Under the pieces are notes generated by a model. It did not search any database and had not been told where the DNA came from. It worked only from the letters and a program-made list of their open reading frames with translations. The translations under genes and the position numbers were made by a program. From Bradyrhizobium frederickii (GTDB taxonomy: Bacteria > Pseudomonadota > Alphaproteobacteria > Rhizobiales > Xanthobacteraceae), in assembly GCF_004570865.1 (NCBI RefSeq), contig NZ_SPQS01000025.1:49566-113565 (forward strand): DNA of 64,000 bases, written 5' to 3'. Below, piece after piece: positions 36,682 to 45,481 of this stretch. Position 1 is the first letter of the stretch; every line of letters begins with the position of its first letter.

Positions 36682-37020
36682 CGGCGATATTCCCTCGGCA
36701 GATCGCGCGCGTCCTTCAGGCGGTGCGGGCGGCCTGAGTCGCCAGCCATCCTTGTTCGAAATACCCGGGGGCGGTGTCGTGGTATGGCGCTGCGCGATCG
36801 CTGCCGTCCTGCAACAGATGGTTGCCGAACATATGATGGCGGCGCTGCCGAATTCCGTAATTCAACGTAGCTTCCTGTTAACGCCTGTTTGCAATTATGG
36901 GTCCAATCTTACGGGATGAGAACCAGCCAGCATTGTTGAACTGACCTCCGCTCGGTCGTCCATCGGGACGCTTGTGGCGCGGGTGACGTGCGCGTTGCCA
37001 GCATCGTTAGGATTCGTGTG
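36682..37020. other. Gap between the two chemoreceptor genes, with a possible MCP remnant
   Basis: About 339 bp. At 36708-36737 the frame reads RVLQAVRAA-stop, nearly the same as the C-terminal residues of the next receptor (QFLQSVRAA-stop) and of the previous one (KFLDTVRAA-stop). This may be the left-over end of a third, deleted receptor. The rest shows nothing recognisable and likely holds the promoter of the second receptor. Confidence 0.4.
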
Positions 37021-38709
37021 ATGTCGAAATTGTCGATCGTCTTCAAGCTATTGACCGTGTTGTCGGTCCTCGTTCTCTCGCTCGCCGGTGTCGGCGTGAC
37101 GGCGATCGGCACCATGCAGAACATCAACGCCCACACGGTCGAGATTGCGCAGAGCTGGCTGCCGAGCGTGCGTGCGCTCGGCTCGATGCGTGCCGACATC
37201 AACGAGCTGCGCGTCGCGCTCCGTCTGCACCTGATGCAGGACACCGCCGAAGGTAAGGAGGCCGCCGAGAAGCGCCTGGCAGGCTTGCGCGAGCGTATCG
37301 AGAAGACGCGCAAGGTCTACGAGCCGCTGATCACGGTCGCGGAAGAGCGCGCACTCTACGAGCAGTGGAGCAAGGCGTGGGCCGAGTATCTGAACGGCGT
37401 GCAGGAGACGATGGCGCTGTCGCGCAAGAGCGTCGGCCGTTTCCCGACCGATGCCAACGAGATGTTGCAGACCAAGGTCGCCAAGATGGCCCAGGCCGCC
37501 GATCCGCTGCTCCAGAAGGGCATCGAGCTCAATAATCAGGGCGCCGAGCTGGAGACGAAGCAGGCGGCCGACAGCTACGCGTTGATCTTCCGCGTGCTGG
37601 TCGGCATCATCGTCGTCTCCGTCGTGATCGCGATCGGCGCCGCCTATTATCTCGTGCGTGACGTCTCTCGTGGCATTGCCTCGATCATCCGACCGATGCA
37701 GTCGCTCGGCGAAGGAGACCTTTCGGCCGAGGTGCCGCATCGCGGCGAGAAGACCGAGATCGGCTCGATGGCGGATGCGCTGCAGATCTTCAAGGAGGCG
37801 CTGATCGCCAAGAAGGCCGCCGACGAGGCGGCCGCGCGCGACGCCGAGGCCAAGATCGAACGCGGCCGCCGCGTCGATGCCATCACGCGCAATTTCGAGG
37901 CCATGATCGGCGAGGTCGTCGAGACGGTGTCGTCGGCCTCGACCGAGCTCGAGGCCTCCGCGGCTACGCTGAGCGGTACGGCGCAGCGCGGCCAGCAGCT
38001 CGCAACCGTCGTTGCGGCTGCGTCCGAGGAAGCCTCCACCAACGTCCAGGCCGTGGCGTCCGCCTCGGAGGAGCTGTCGTCGTCCATCACCGAGATCAGC
38101 CGCCGCGTGCAGGATTCGGCGCGGATGGCCGCGGAAGCCGTCGAGCAGGCGGCGCGGACCAACGACCGCGTCAACGCGCTGTCGCAGGCGGCCTCCTGCA
38201 TCGGCGACGTCGTCGAGCTGATCAACACCATCGCGGGCCAGACCAACCTCTTGGCGCTGAATGCGACCATCGAGGCGGCGCGCGCCGGCGAAGCCGGCCG
38301 CGGATTTGCCGTCGTCGCATCCGAGGTCAAGGCGTTGGCCGAGCAGACCGCGAAGGCCACCGGCGAGATCGGGGCGCAGGTCACAGGGATTCAGGCCGCG
38401 ACGCAGGAATCCGTCAGCGCCATCCAGGAGATCGGCGGCACCATCGAGCGGTTGTCCGAGGTGGCCTCAGCCATCGCCGCCGCTGTCGAGGAGCAGGGCG
38501 CCGCGACGCAGGAGATCTCGCGCAACGTCCAGCAGGCCGCCCTCGGCACCCAGGAGGTCTCGTCCAACATCACCGACGTCCAGCGCGGTGCGATCGACAC
38601 CGGCTCGGCCTCGGGTGAAGTGCTTTCGGCAGCGAAGTCGCTGGCAACCGACAGCACCCGCCTGAAGGTCGAGGTCGCGCAGTTCCTGCAATCGGTCCGC
38701 GCGGCCTGA
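37021..38709 (+). CDS. Methyl-accepting chemotaxis protein 2
   Basis: Chemoreceptor of 562 residues from the ATG at 37021. TM1 is at about 7-30 (VFKLLTVLSVLVLSLAGVGV) and TM2 at about 186-208, with a helical periplasmic sensor between. HAMP and signalling domains follow. The tip region is residue-for-residue the same as in receptor 1 over about 58 positions, but Cys replaces the usual residue just before IGDVVELI. It lacks a C-terminal pentapeptide. The sensor domains differ clearly, so the two probably sense different signals. Confidence 0.93.
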   Translation: MSKLSIVFKLLTVLSVLVLSLAGVGVTAIGTMQNINAHTVEIAQSWLPSVRALGSMRADINELRVALRLHLMQDTAEGKEAAEKRLAGLRERIEKTRKVYEPLITVAEERALYEQWSKAWAEYLNGVQETMALSRKSVGRFPTDANEMLQTKVAKMAQAADPLLQKGIELNNQGAELETKQAADSYALIFRVLVGIIVVSVVIAIGAAYYLVRDVSRGIASIIRPMQSLGEGDLSAEVPHRGEKTEIGSMADALQIFKEALIAKKAADEAAARDAEAKIERGRRVDAITRNFEAMIGEVVETVSSASTELEASAATLSGTAQRGQQLATVVAAASEEASTNVQAVASASEELSSSITEISRRVQDSARMAAEAVEQAARTNDRVNALSQAASCIGDVVELINTIAGQTNLLALNATIEAARAGEAGRGFAVVASEVKALAEQTAKATGEIGAQVTGIQAATQESVSAIQEIGGTIERLSEVASAIAAAVEEQGAATQEISRNVQQAALGTQEVSSNITDVQRGAIDTGSASGEVLSAAKSLATDSTRLKVEVAQFLQSVRAA

Positions 38710-38712
38710 TTT

Positions 38713-41433
38713 TTACACGTTCGGCTGCGGAGCCGGCGGCGGAACGACCTGCCGCCGGAACAGGATGCGCTGGTACAGCCAGCCGATCGCCACCAGCACG
38801 ACGCCGAGGCACATGAATGACAGCGCGCGGTAGACGCCTGTCAGCGTCCATACGTCGACGGCGAAGGCCTTGAGGATGGTCAGCGCGATGACGGCGGCAG
38901 AGGCCAGCCGCGCCCGCTCCGAGTTGACCAGGATTCCCACGCCGAGCAGCGCCACGCCGAACGCCAGCCAGCCGATCGAATAGGTGTATTGCTCGGCGCT
39001 CGTGGTGCCGCCGTAGAGCAGCACCGGCCCGTGATAGAAGCGGCGGATCTCCAGCGTCACATAGCTCAGCGCGAACACCAGCGCGCCGCCAGCGATCGTG
39101 TTGGCGTAGGCGACGGAGCGATGGCCCGCCACCGCATAGGACAGCAGCAGCATCAGCACCGCCGGCAGCGCGTAGCCGAGCAGCAGCAGGTTGAAGACGA
39201 GGCCGCCGACATTGACGCTGGAGAGCAGCATCGGGTTCTCCAGGATCAGGAGACCGAACACGCTGATGAACCCGGCAATCGCCGTGAGCACGACCGCGCC
39301 GACATTGTGCACGATGCTGTGGCTCCTCAGTCGCAAACGCTCCAGCCCGATCGCCATTGCAAGCGTGACGCAGACCTGCAGCGCGAATTCGAGCAGTGAC
39401 GGCGGCGAGGTCATTCGGCCATTGGTCGCAAGGTGCCGGATCTCCATGAAGGCAAGCAGCGCGGTGAACAGGATCGCGGCCGTCTCGACCATGCGCAGCG
39501 GCGGATCGTCGGCGCGGCGGCGCAGGAAGATGCTCGCGCCCCAGAACGAGGCCGCCGGCAGGCCGTAGCCCCAGAGCAGCCAATTGAAGATGGGCGTGGT
39601 GCCGACGGCATCGCCGACGATGCGTGGGTCATAGGCGATGCGCGCGGTGACGAGCCCCGCGAAGATTGCGGCGAGCCAGCGCAGGAACGGGATCGGCCGC
39701 TGCAGCGAGATCCAGGCGGTGCCGAGCGACATCAGCGCCAGCGCGATCGTCAGCCAGCCCTTCTCCAGCGCGAAAGTCAGCGCCAGGGCCAGTGCGCCGA
39801 GCGTGCCGGTCGCGAACAAGGCGGTGGCGATCATGGTGCCCGGCCGGGTCTCGCGGCGCGTGAGCGCCTCGGTCGCCGCGCCAAAGGCCGCGGCAAGCAG
39901 CACCGCGAGGATCGCAAACGGGATCGAGCGGTCGAGATGGGCGATACGCGCGTAGAGCGCCACGAGGATCGCGATCGGTGTTGCGACCGCAGCAGCCGAC
40001 CACACCACGGGGATGATCGCCGAATTCGAGCGGCCCTGCGCGAGGAAGCCGGCAATGCCGAAGCCGGCGGCGAAAATCGCGGCCGTCACCAGATGCAGCG
40101 TCACGGAGCTGTCGGTCGCGCTGGGCCCGACGCCGGACATCGCACCGCCCGGCAGCACCAGCATGTCAGGATTGGCGCGCACCGCCCATTCGGCGAACAC
40201 GATGAAGACCGTCGCTGCGGCCGCGCCGAGCGCGCCGGTCGCCGCCGGCGCGCGCCAGGCGACGAGCAGCGTGCCGCCGACCAGCAGCGCAAAGGCGATC
40301 AGCGCCAGGTCGGCATGCGCGCTCGACAGCACGATCAGCATCGCGCCGAACAGATAGGCACCGAGCGAGCCCGACGAGATCGGCTCGATCTCGCCGTCCT
40401 CGATGGCAGGTCCGAACATGAAGCCGCAGACGACGAGCAGCGCGGCCAGCACGAAGCCCGCGATGACATGGAAGGCGTGCGGCGCGACCTGGACCTGCTC
40501 GGCGTCGAGACCGGGGAAGAGCCAGAGCACGGCGAAGGCGATCGTGGTGACCGCAAGCCAGCGCCACAGCCGGATGCGGGCGAGGCCGAAGCTCGCGGCG
40601 GTGACGACGGCGAGATAGACGTAGAGCGCCCAATAGTCCGGCTTGCCGCTGGAGACGAGCACCGGCGTCACGAAGGCGCCGACCACGCCGAGGCCGGCGA
40701 GCGCCGGTCCGTGCAGCAGCGCGGCAGCGAGCGTGCACATCGCCACGATGCCGAGCAGCACGAAGGCGGTGGCGGGCACGAGGAAGCCGTAGAGCGCGTA
40801 GGCGGCATAGATGGTGGCGAACGCCACAGCCGTACCGGCCGCGGTGAGGATCGCGGGGATGTTGGCGATCGGCAGCGCCGCGATGTTGGAGATGCTCTCC
40901 TTGCGCCGGGTCCATTCGCCGGCGCCCAGCAGCGCGGCGGCGAACAGGCCGCCCAGGAACACGCGCACGCCGGGGCCGAGCAGGCCGGCCTCGATCGAAT
41001 AGCGCACCATGAAGAAGCCGCCGAGCGCGAGCGCAAGGCCGCCGATCCACACCACCCAGCGCGTGCCGAGCTGCTCCTCGAAGCCAGGTTCTCGACTATC
41101 AGGCGCGTCGGCAGGCAGGGGAGGCGGTGCATCGGCGGAGACGCTCGCTGCGAGCGGCGGCGGGGACGCCTGTTCGGTGACGGGCGGAGGCGGCGCCGGC
41201 TCGGACTCAGGCGCAAGCGGCGGCGGCTCGGCGGCCATCGTCGCGGAGGTGGGCGCCTGCTCCTGCACCGGCATGAGCGGCGGCGGCTGGACCGGCCGTT
41301 GCGCGTAGAATCTCTCTTCGAGCCCGTTCAGTCGCCGGCGCAGCTCGGCCGCCTGGCTGGAGGCCTTGATTGCGATCAGGAAGGCGACGATCGCGATGAT
41401 CAGCGCAAAGACGTCAAACGGACCGTCGAACAT
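38713..41433 (-). CDS. DUF2339 domain membrane protein
   Basis: Large polytopic protein of 906 residues. The first helix (FDVFALIIAIVAFLIAIKAS) is followed by a short coiled coil (RRRLNGLEERF) and a Pro-rich stretch up to about residue 105. From there to the end, some 25 hydrophobic segments follow one another (DUF2339). A conserved entry motif is EQLGTRWVVWIGGLALALGGFF. Function unknown; homologues are large inner-membrane proteins. It is convergent with receptor 2, with only 3 bp between stops. Confidence 0.85.
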   Translation of the reverse strand: MFDGPFDVFALIIAIVAFLIAIKASSQAAELRRRLNGLEERFYAQRPVQPPPLMPVQEQAPTSATMAAEPPPLAPESEPAPPPPVTEQASPPPLAASVSADAPPPLPADAPDSREPGFEEQLGTRWVVWIGGLALALGGFFMVRYSIEAGLLGPGVRVFLGGLFAAALLGAGEWTRRKESISNIAALPIANIPAILTAAGTAVAFATIYAAYALYGFLVPATAFVLLGIVAMCTLAAALLHGPALAGLGVVGAFVTPVLVSSGKPDYWALYVYLAVVTAASFGLARIRLWRWLAVTTIAFAVLWLFPGLDAEQVQVAPHAFHVIAGFVLAALLVVCGFMFGPAIEDGEIEPISSGSLGAYLFGAMLIVLSSAHADLALIAFALLVGGTLLVAWRAPAATGALGAAAATVFIVFAEWAVRANPDMLVLPGGAMSGVGPSATDSSVTLHLVTAAIFAAGFGIAGFLAQGRSNSAIIPVVWSAAAVATPIAILVALYARIAHLDRSIPFAILAVLLAAAFGAATEALTRRETRPGTMIATALFATGTLGALALALTFALEKGWLTIALALMSLGTAWISLQRPIPFLRWLAAIFAGLVTARIAYDPRIVGDAVGTTPIFNWLLWGYGLPAASFWGASIFLRRRADDPPLRMVETAAILFTALLAFMEIRHLATNGRMTSPPSLLEFALQVCVTLAMAIGLERLRLRSHSIVHNVGAVVLTAIAGFISVFGLLILENPMLLSSVNVGGLVFNLLLLGYALPAVLMLLLSYAVAGHRSVAYANTIAGGALVFALSYVTLEIRRFYHGPVLLYGGTTSAEQYTYSIGWLAFGVALLGVGILVNSERARLASAAVIALTILKAFAVDVWTLTGVYRALSFMCLGVVLVAIGWLYQRILFRRQVVPPPAPQPNV

Positions 41434-41484
41434 GAAGCCTCCGGGCGACCGGCGGGCAGGGGCCGATCGCGCAAATCCCAGGAT

Positions 41485-42453
41485 CTAGCGCCGGGAGCGT
41501 ACGCGCAAGCCCGGTGCGGGCCGCTCCTGGAGCACGTCGCGGCGGAAGCGGTAGAGCGCCGCCGGCCGTCCGCCCGTCTGTGTCGACATCACCCCGGTCG
41601 GTTCGACCAGGGCTTCCATTTCGACCAGGCGGCGGAAATTCTGCTTGTGCAGATGCCGGCCGGAGATCGCCTCCACCGTATGCTGCAGTTCGGTAAGTGT
41701 GAATTCGGGCGGCAAAAGTTCAAACACGACAGGACGATACTTCAGTTTTGCACGCAGCCGCGCGATCGCTGTGGCGAGAATCCGGCGGTGGTCGAACCGC
41801 ATCGAGGTCCCGAGCGGAGGCAGCGTCTTGCGCGCTAATGCCGCAGGGCGGCCGTCGCGCCGCGCCTCCTCGACCAGCCCGGCCTCGTACATCAGCTCGT
41901 AGCGGTCGAGCACGCGCTCTTCGTCCCAGGCCGCCCCGTCGAGGCCGAAACAGAACCGCACGCGATCCTTGCGCGGCAGCGCGCGAATCGTCTCCGGCGT
42001 CTCCTCCGCGGCCCACTCCGTCAGCGCGGGGATGATGTCGCGGGCGATGATCGCCGGCGGCTCCTCGCGCCAGTCTTCCCAGGGGAAGAAGCGATACCAT
42101 GGCGCGAAGCTCGCCGCGTTGGCTGCGAGCTCGCCATCCACCGCACGCGTCAGCGCGAGATAGCCGATCGACACCATATGCGCCCCGGTGTCGCCAGCCT
42201 CGGCATGACGGCCGCGATCGCCGAAGGTGTAGAGCTGCTCGACATAGCCGAGCCGCAAGCCCGCCTGTTCCTCGACCCAGGCGCGCAGGCCGATCTCGAA
42301 GGTGCGGTGCGCGAGTGCGTCGAACGGGCCGAACGGCAGGCCGGCCAGCCCGTCACTGCCGCGCGCGGTGAGGATCAGCGGCTCATGGCCCTCGATCGCG
42401 ACGATGGCCGCGGTCAGGCCGATCTCGATCGGCGTCAGGAGCGCCTCGCTCAT
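41485..42453 (-). CDS. nadQ: NadQ-type NAD biosynthesis regulator (Nudix-like domain plus winged helix)
   Basis: Protein of 322 residues with the architecture of NrtR/COG4111 regulators. A Nudix-like domain (about 1-165) has lost the catalytic Nudix box and probably only senses an adenine- or NAD-type ligand. A C-terminal winged-helix part includes VFELLPPEFTLTELQHTVEA, HKQNFRRLVEM and GGRPAALYRF. NadQ represses nadABC in Rhizobiales. The nadABC operon with twin palindromes is 11 kb away in this window. Its own upstream region shows no such palindrome. Confidence 0.75.
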   Translation of the reverse strand: MSEALLTPIEIGLTAAIVAIEGHEPLILTARGSDGLAGLPFGPFDALAHRTFEIGLRAWVEEQAGLRLGYVEQLYTFGDRGRHAEAGDTGAHMVSIGYLALTRAVDGELAANAASFAPWYRFFPWEDWREEPPAIIARDIIPALTEWAAEETPETIRALPRKDRVRFCFGLDGAAWDEERVLDRYELMYEAGLVEEARRDGRPAALARKTLPPLGTSMRFDHRRILATAIARLRAKLKYRPVVFELLPPEFTLTELQHTVEAISGRHLHKQNFRRLVEMEALVEPTGVMSTQTGGRPAALYRFRRDVLQERPAPGLRVRSRR

Positions 42454-42484
42454 GCGATGATGATCGCAGATGTTGCCACAAACC

Positions 42485-42570
42485 CGTCATGCCCGGGCTC
42501 GTCCCGGGCATCGACGTTCTTGGTGCAGCGACAAAGGTCGTGGATGGCCGGGACGAGCCCGGCCATGACG
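42485..42570. repeat. Inverted repeat, family C (CGTCATGCCCGGGCTCG)
   Basis: Arms CGTCATGCCCGGGCTCGTCC and GGACGAGCCCGGCCATGACG around about 45 bases. It is a compact copy without the insert seen at 27047-27172, between the phosphatase and nadQ-like genes. Confidence 0.8.
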
Positions 42571-42619
42571 ATGCGGAGACATCCGGGCACGAGCGCACCT
42601 GCAATGTAGCGCCCAGCTG

Positions 42620-43126
42620 TCATTCGAGCTCGATCACGAAGGGGCGGCCCTCGACCATCATCGCGCCCGGGCCGATCTCGTCGAGCGCGCGCAGCATGCG
42701 GCCGTTGCGGCCGAGGGCTCGGTCGGCAAGGCCGACGATGCGCCGGTTCGGCGAGGCGATCGGCGAGGCCGCGCGGATCTTCCTGGCGATCTCGAGTTCG
42801 TCGCGGTTTGGATTGAGCGCGCAGACCGCCGCAAACGCGCTCGCGGTGGAGCGGCTGATGCCGGCATAGCAATGCACCACCAGCGGCGCGCTGCGGTCCC
42901 AGCCGCGCACGAAATTCAGCACCTGATCGATATGCGCCTCGGACGGTGCGACGAATCCGTCCAGCTCCTCGGTGATGTCGTCCATCGACACCTTGAGATG
43001 ATTGGCCGGCAGCACCGATACCGGCCGCGCCACCTGCTCGACATTGGCCATCACGGTCAGCACATGGCTGGCCCCGGTGAGACGGACGGTTTCGGGAAGC
43101 GCGGCGAGGGAGCAGACGTGGATCAT
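42620..43126 (-). CDS. Tyrosine-phosphatase-family protein
   Basis: Protein of 168 residues with the cysteine-phosphatase signature HCYAGISRS (HCx5R; nucleophile Cys and phosphate-binding Arg both present). The conserved Asp is probably in SMDDITEE. The fold is that of dual-specificity or inositol-phosphate phosphatases. The substrate is unknown. The start is the ATG at 43126 (MIHVCSLAALPETVRLTGAS), because the upstream frame overlaps a repeat and gives no family match. Confidence 0.82.
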   Translation of the reverse strand: MIHVCSLAALPETVRLTGASHVLTVMANVEQVARPVSVLPANHLKVSMDDITEELDGFVAPSEAHIDQVLNFVRGWDRSAPLVVHCYAGISRSTASAFAAVCALNPNRDELEIARKIRAASPIASPNRRIVGLADRALGRNGRMLRALDEIGPGAMMVEGRPFVIELE

Positions 43127-43160
43127 GGCGGACCTTTTTGCCGCGACTATAACAAGCGCT

Positions 43161-43260
43161 CGTAGGGTGGGCAAAGGCGCAAAGCGCCGTGCCCACCATC
43201 TCGCACTTGCGCGCATCCCGCTTGGTCTCGTGGGCACGCTTCGCTTTGCCCACCCTACGA
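43161..43260. repeat. Inverted repeat, family B (GTAGGGTGGGCAAAG)
   Basis: Outer arms CGTAGGGTGGGCAAAG and CTTTGCCCACCCTACG, inner arms CCGTGCCCAC and GTGGGCACG. It separates the HD-domain gene from the downstream phosphatase gene and could end the ygfZ-tag-HD transcript. Confidence 0.8.
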
Positions 43261-43270
43261 AGGGATGAAC

Positions 43271-43885
43271 CTACGCAAACACCGCGCCGAACCGCTCCAG
43301 AAACTGCTTCTCGGCCCGCGCCGCGGTCCAGGGCGTCAGGTAGTCGCGCCGGACGCTGTCGGTGAGGCCGGGATCCTTGCCGAACAGGCGCCTTGCCTCG
43401 CTTTCGCTGAAGCCGGCAAGCTCGGTCGCTTCCAGATAGGCCGCGCCGCGATCGGCGGCCTTGATGGCCTGCGTGATCTCCTCCGGCAGTACCGGCGGCA
43501 GCCCGAAGCGGATATGGATGGCGCCGAGCAGGCGTTTTTCCACGGCCTTGTAATGGCCGTCGAGCACCGCCTTGAACGGCGAGATCATGTCGCCGATCAC
43601 ATATTCCGGCGCATCGTGCAGCAGGGCAGCGAGCCGCATGCGCTGATCGACGCGCGGCATCTCGTGCCGGAGCACGATCTCCACCAGCAGCGTGTGCTGC
43701 GCGACCGAGAAGATATGCGCGCCGATGGTCTGCCCGTTCCAGCGCGCGACGCGCGCCAGCCCGTGCGCGATGTCGGCGATCTCGATATCGAGCGGAGAGG
43801 GATCGAGCAGATCGAGCCGCCGGCCCGACAGCATGCGCTGCCAGGCGCGGGACTGCGCTTCGCGCGCGGTCTTCTTCGCGGTCAT
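43271..43885 (-). CDS. HD-domain hydrolase (YfbR-like 5'-nucleotidase type)
   Basis: Protein of 204 residues. HD-domain metal ligands are visible: AHIFSVAQHTLLV (first His), LLHDAPEYVIGDMISP (the HD pair) and the late Asp in IKAADRGAAYLE. This resembles YfbR/HDDC2 enzymes that dephosphorylate deoxynucleoside monophosphates. The start ATG overlaps the stop of the tag gene by 4 bp (ATGA), so translation is coupled; it is third in the ygfZ-tag-HD set. Confidence 0.8.
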   Translation of the reverse strand: MTAKKTAREAQSRAWQRMLSGRRLDLLDPSPLDIEIADIAHGLARVARWNGQTIGAHIFSVAQHTLLVEIVLRHEMPRVDQRMRLAALLHDAPEYVIGDMISPFKAVLDGHYKAVEKRLLGAIHIRFGLPPVLPEEITQAIKAADRGAAYLEATELAGFSESEARRLFGKDPGLTDSVRRDYLTPWTAARAEKQFLERFGAVFA

Positions 43886-44508
43886 TTGGCCCTGAGGCGC
43901 GGCTTGCGCTGCGTCTTGCCGCAGGTCGCGTGGCAGTGGCAGTCGACGAGATGGTCGTTGACCATGCCGGTCGCCTGCATGAAGGCATAGACGATGGTCG
44001 GGCCGACGAACTTGAAGCCGCGCGAGGACAGCTCCTTCGAGATTTGCACCGACAGCGGCGTCGAGGCGGGCACGCTTCCCGTGGTCTTGAAATGGTTGAC
44101 CTTGGGTTTGCCGTCCATGAAGTCCCACAGCAGCTTCGAGAAGCCCGGACCTTTCTCCATGATGTCGAGATAGGACTTGGCGCTGAGGATCGCGCCGTCG
44201 ATCTTGGCCTTGTTGCGGACGATGCCGGCATCGTTCATCAGCGCATGCACCTTCTTGGGCGTGTAGCGCGCGATCTTCTCGGGTTGGAAATCGTCGAAGG
44301 CTTTGCGGAAATTGTCGCGCTTGCGCAGGATCGTGATCCAGGACAGGCCGGCCTGAAAACCGTCGAGCATCAGCTTCTCGTACAGCGCGCGGTCGTCATA
44401 TTCCGGCACGCCCCATTCGGAGTCGTGATAGGCGACATAGAGCGGATCATCGCCCGGCCAGGGGCAACGTGTCAGGCCGTCGGGATGCAGGCGGGGAGCG
44501 CGGCTCAT
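43882..44508 (-). CDS. tag: DNA-3-methyladenine glycosylase I
   Basis: Removes 3-methyladenine from alkylated DNA. The protein has 208 residues. RCPWPGDDPLYVAYHDSEWG is the N-terminal signature, with the Glu of the active site; LDGFQAGLSWITILRKRDNF lines the pocket. Zinc ligands of the Tag family are represented by the N-terminal Cys and the C-terminal HLVDCHCHATC cluster. Its start overlaps the ygfZ stop and its stop overlaps the HD gene start, each by 4 bp. Confidence 0.93.
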   Translation of the reverse strand: MSRAPRLHPDGLTRCPWPGDDPLYVAYHDSEWGVPEYDDRALYEKLMLDGFQAGLSWITILRKRDNFRKAFDDFQPEKIARYTPKKVHALMNDAGIVRNKAKIDGAILSAKSYLDIMEKGPGFSKLLWDFMDGKPKVNHFKTTGSVPASTPLSVQISKELSSRGFKFVGPTIVYAFMQATGMVNDHLVDCHCHATCGKTQRKPRLRAK

Positions 44509-45380
44509 GCGATGGAGGGCTTGGTTGGAATGCGCACGACGTCGGGGTCCGCAAGTTTCAAGGCGAGCCCGCCCGCGGTGAGAGGCTGGCCGGCATCGAG
44601 CGCGTCTGCGACACGGTCGATGCGCACCAGGGCAATGCCCTTGCCGCCGGACGTCGAGCCGATGGTGCCGACCGGCTTGTCGCCGGCGAGGATGGTCGCG
44701 CCGGCTTCCGGCGAGGCGCCGTCGAGCAGCACCTTCACGCTGCGGGTGCGCGCGGTGCCGCGATGCTGCATGCGCGAGACGACCTCCTGGCCGACATAGC
44801 AGCCCTTGTCGAAATCGACGCCGGCGAGACGGTCCATGTTGGTCTCGTGCGGGAAGGCGTCGCTGTACATGAAATCGAGCCCGCCGCGCGGCACGCCGAG
44901 CGCGATGCGGTGCGCCTCGTATTCGGCGGCATCGACCAGTTCGGCCCCGATGAGGTCGGACAGCTTCTCCTTGAGATCCTCAGGGATCAGGATGCGATAG
45001 CCGAGCGCATCGTTGCGTGGGTCGGCGAAGGCAAGATCCGGCTGCGCCGCGGGCTGGCCGTCCCAGGCCGCGAGCACGCCGAGATCGAGAGTCTCCACCG
45101 TGACCTTGGCCCGCAGCTTGTAGAATTTCAGCTTGGTGGCGAGGTTGTCTGCCAGCGCTTTCGGGCAGTCGATCAGGAACCCGCCGCCATGGCCCGCGGG
45201 CACCTCGGTGATCAGGAAATCGACGATGATCTTGCCCTGCGGCGTCAGCAAGGCGCCGAATCGCCCCAGGCCCGGCTTCAGCCTGTCGACGTCGGTCGTG
45301 ACCAGGCCGTTGAGGAAGTTGCGCGCATCCTCGCCCGCGACCTTGACCACGCCCCGGTCGGGAAGAAACGCTGATTTCAT
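44505..45380 (-). CDS. ygfZ: YgfZ/GcvT-domain folate-binding protein
   Basis: Protein of 291 residues homologous to the aminomethyltransferase fold; YgfZ/IBA57 proteins use folate to support assembly or repair of some Fe-S enzymes. The signature KGCYVGQEVVSRMQHRG is intact, with its conserved Cys. The N-terminus has VVKVAGEDARNFLNGLVTTD. It is the first gene of an operon with tag and an HD hydrolase. It is divergent from the dihydroorotase-like gene at 45482, with 101 bp between starts. Confidence 0.9.
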   Translation of the reverse strand: MKSAFLPDRGVVKVAGEDARNFLNGLVTTDVDRLKPGLGRFGALLTPQGKIIVDFLITEVPAGHGGGFLIDCPKALADNLATKLKFYKLRAKVTVETLDLGVLAAWDGQPAAQPDLAFADPRNDALGYRILIPEDLKEKLSDLIGAELVDAAEYEAHRIALGVPRGGLDFMYSDAFPHETNMDRLAGVDFDKGCYVGQEVVSRMQHRGTARTRSVKVLLDGASPEAGATILAGDKPVGTIGSTSGGKGIALVRIDRVADALDAGQPLTAGGLALKLADPDVVRIPTKPSIA

Positions 45381-45481
45381 GCGAAAATCTCTTGCGACAT
45401 GTTGCTCCGGAACGTAAGCCCGCGAGGCATAAACGACAAGACCTCGAGCTCTGCGCTTGGGGACGAGAGAGGCCTTCAGCC

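Noticed and set aside
39433..41838. An 801-residue plus-strand open frame antisense to DUF2339
   Set aside because: Arg/Asp/Gly-rich shadow of a high-GC gene; the opposite strand has clear membrane-protein pattern. The same holds for the 665-residue frame antisense to ppdK.
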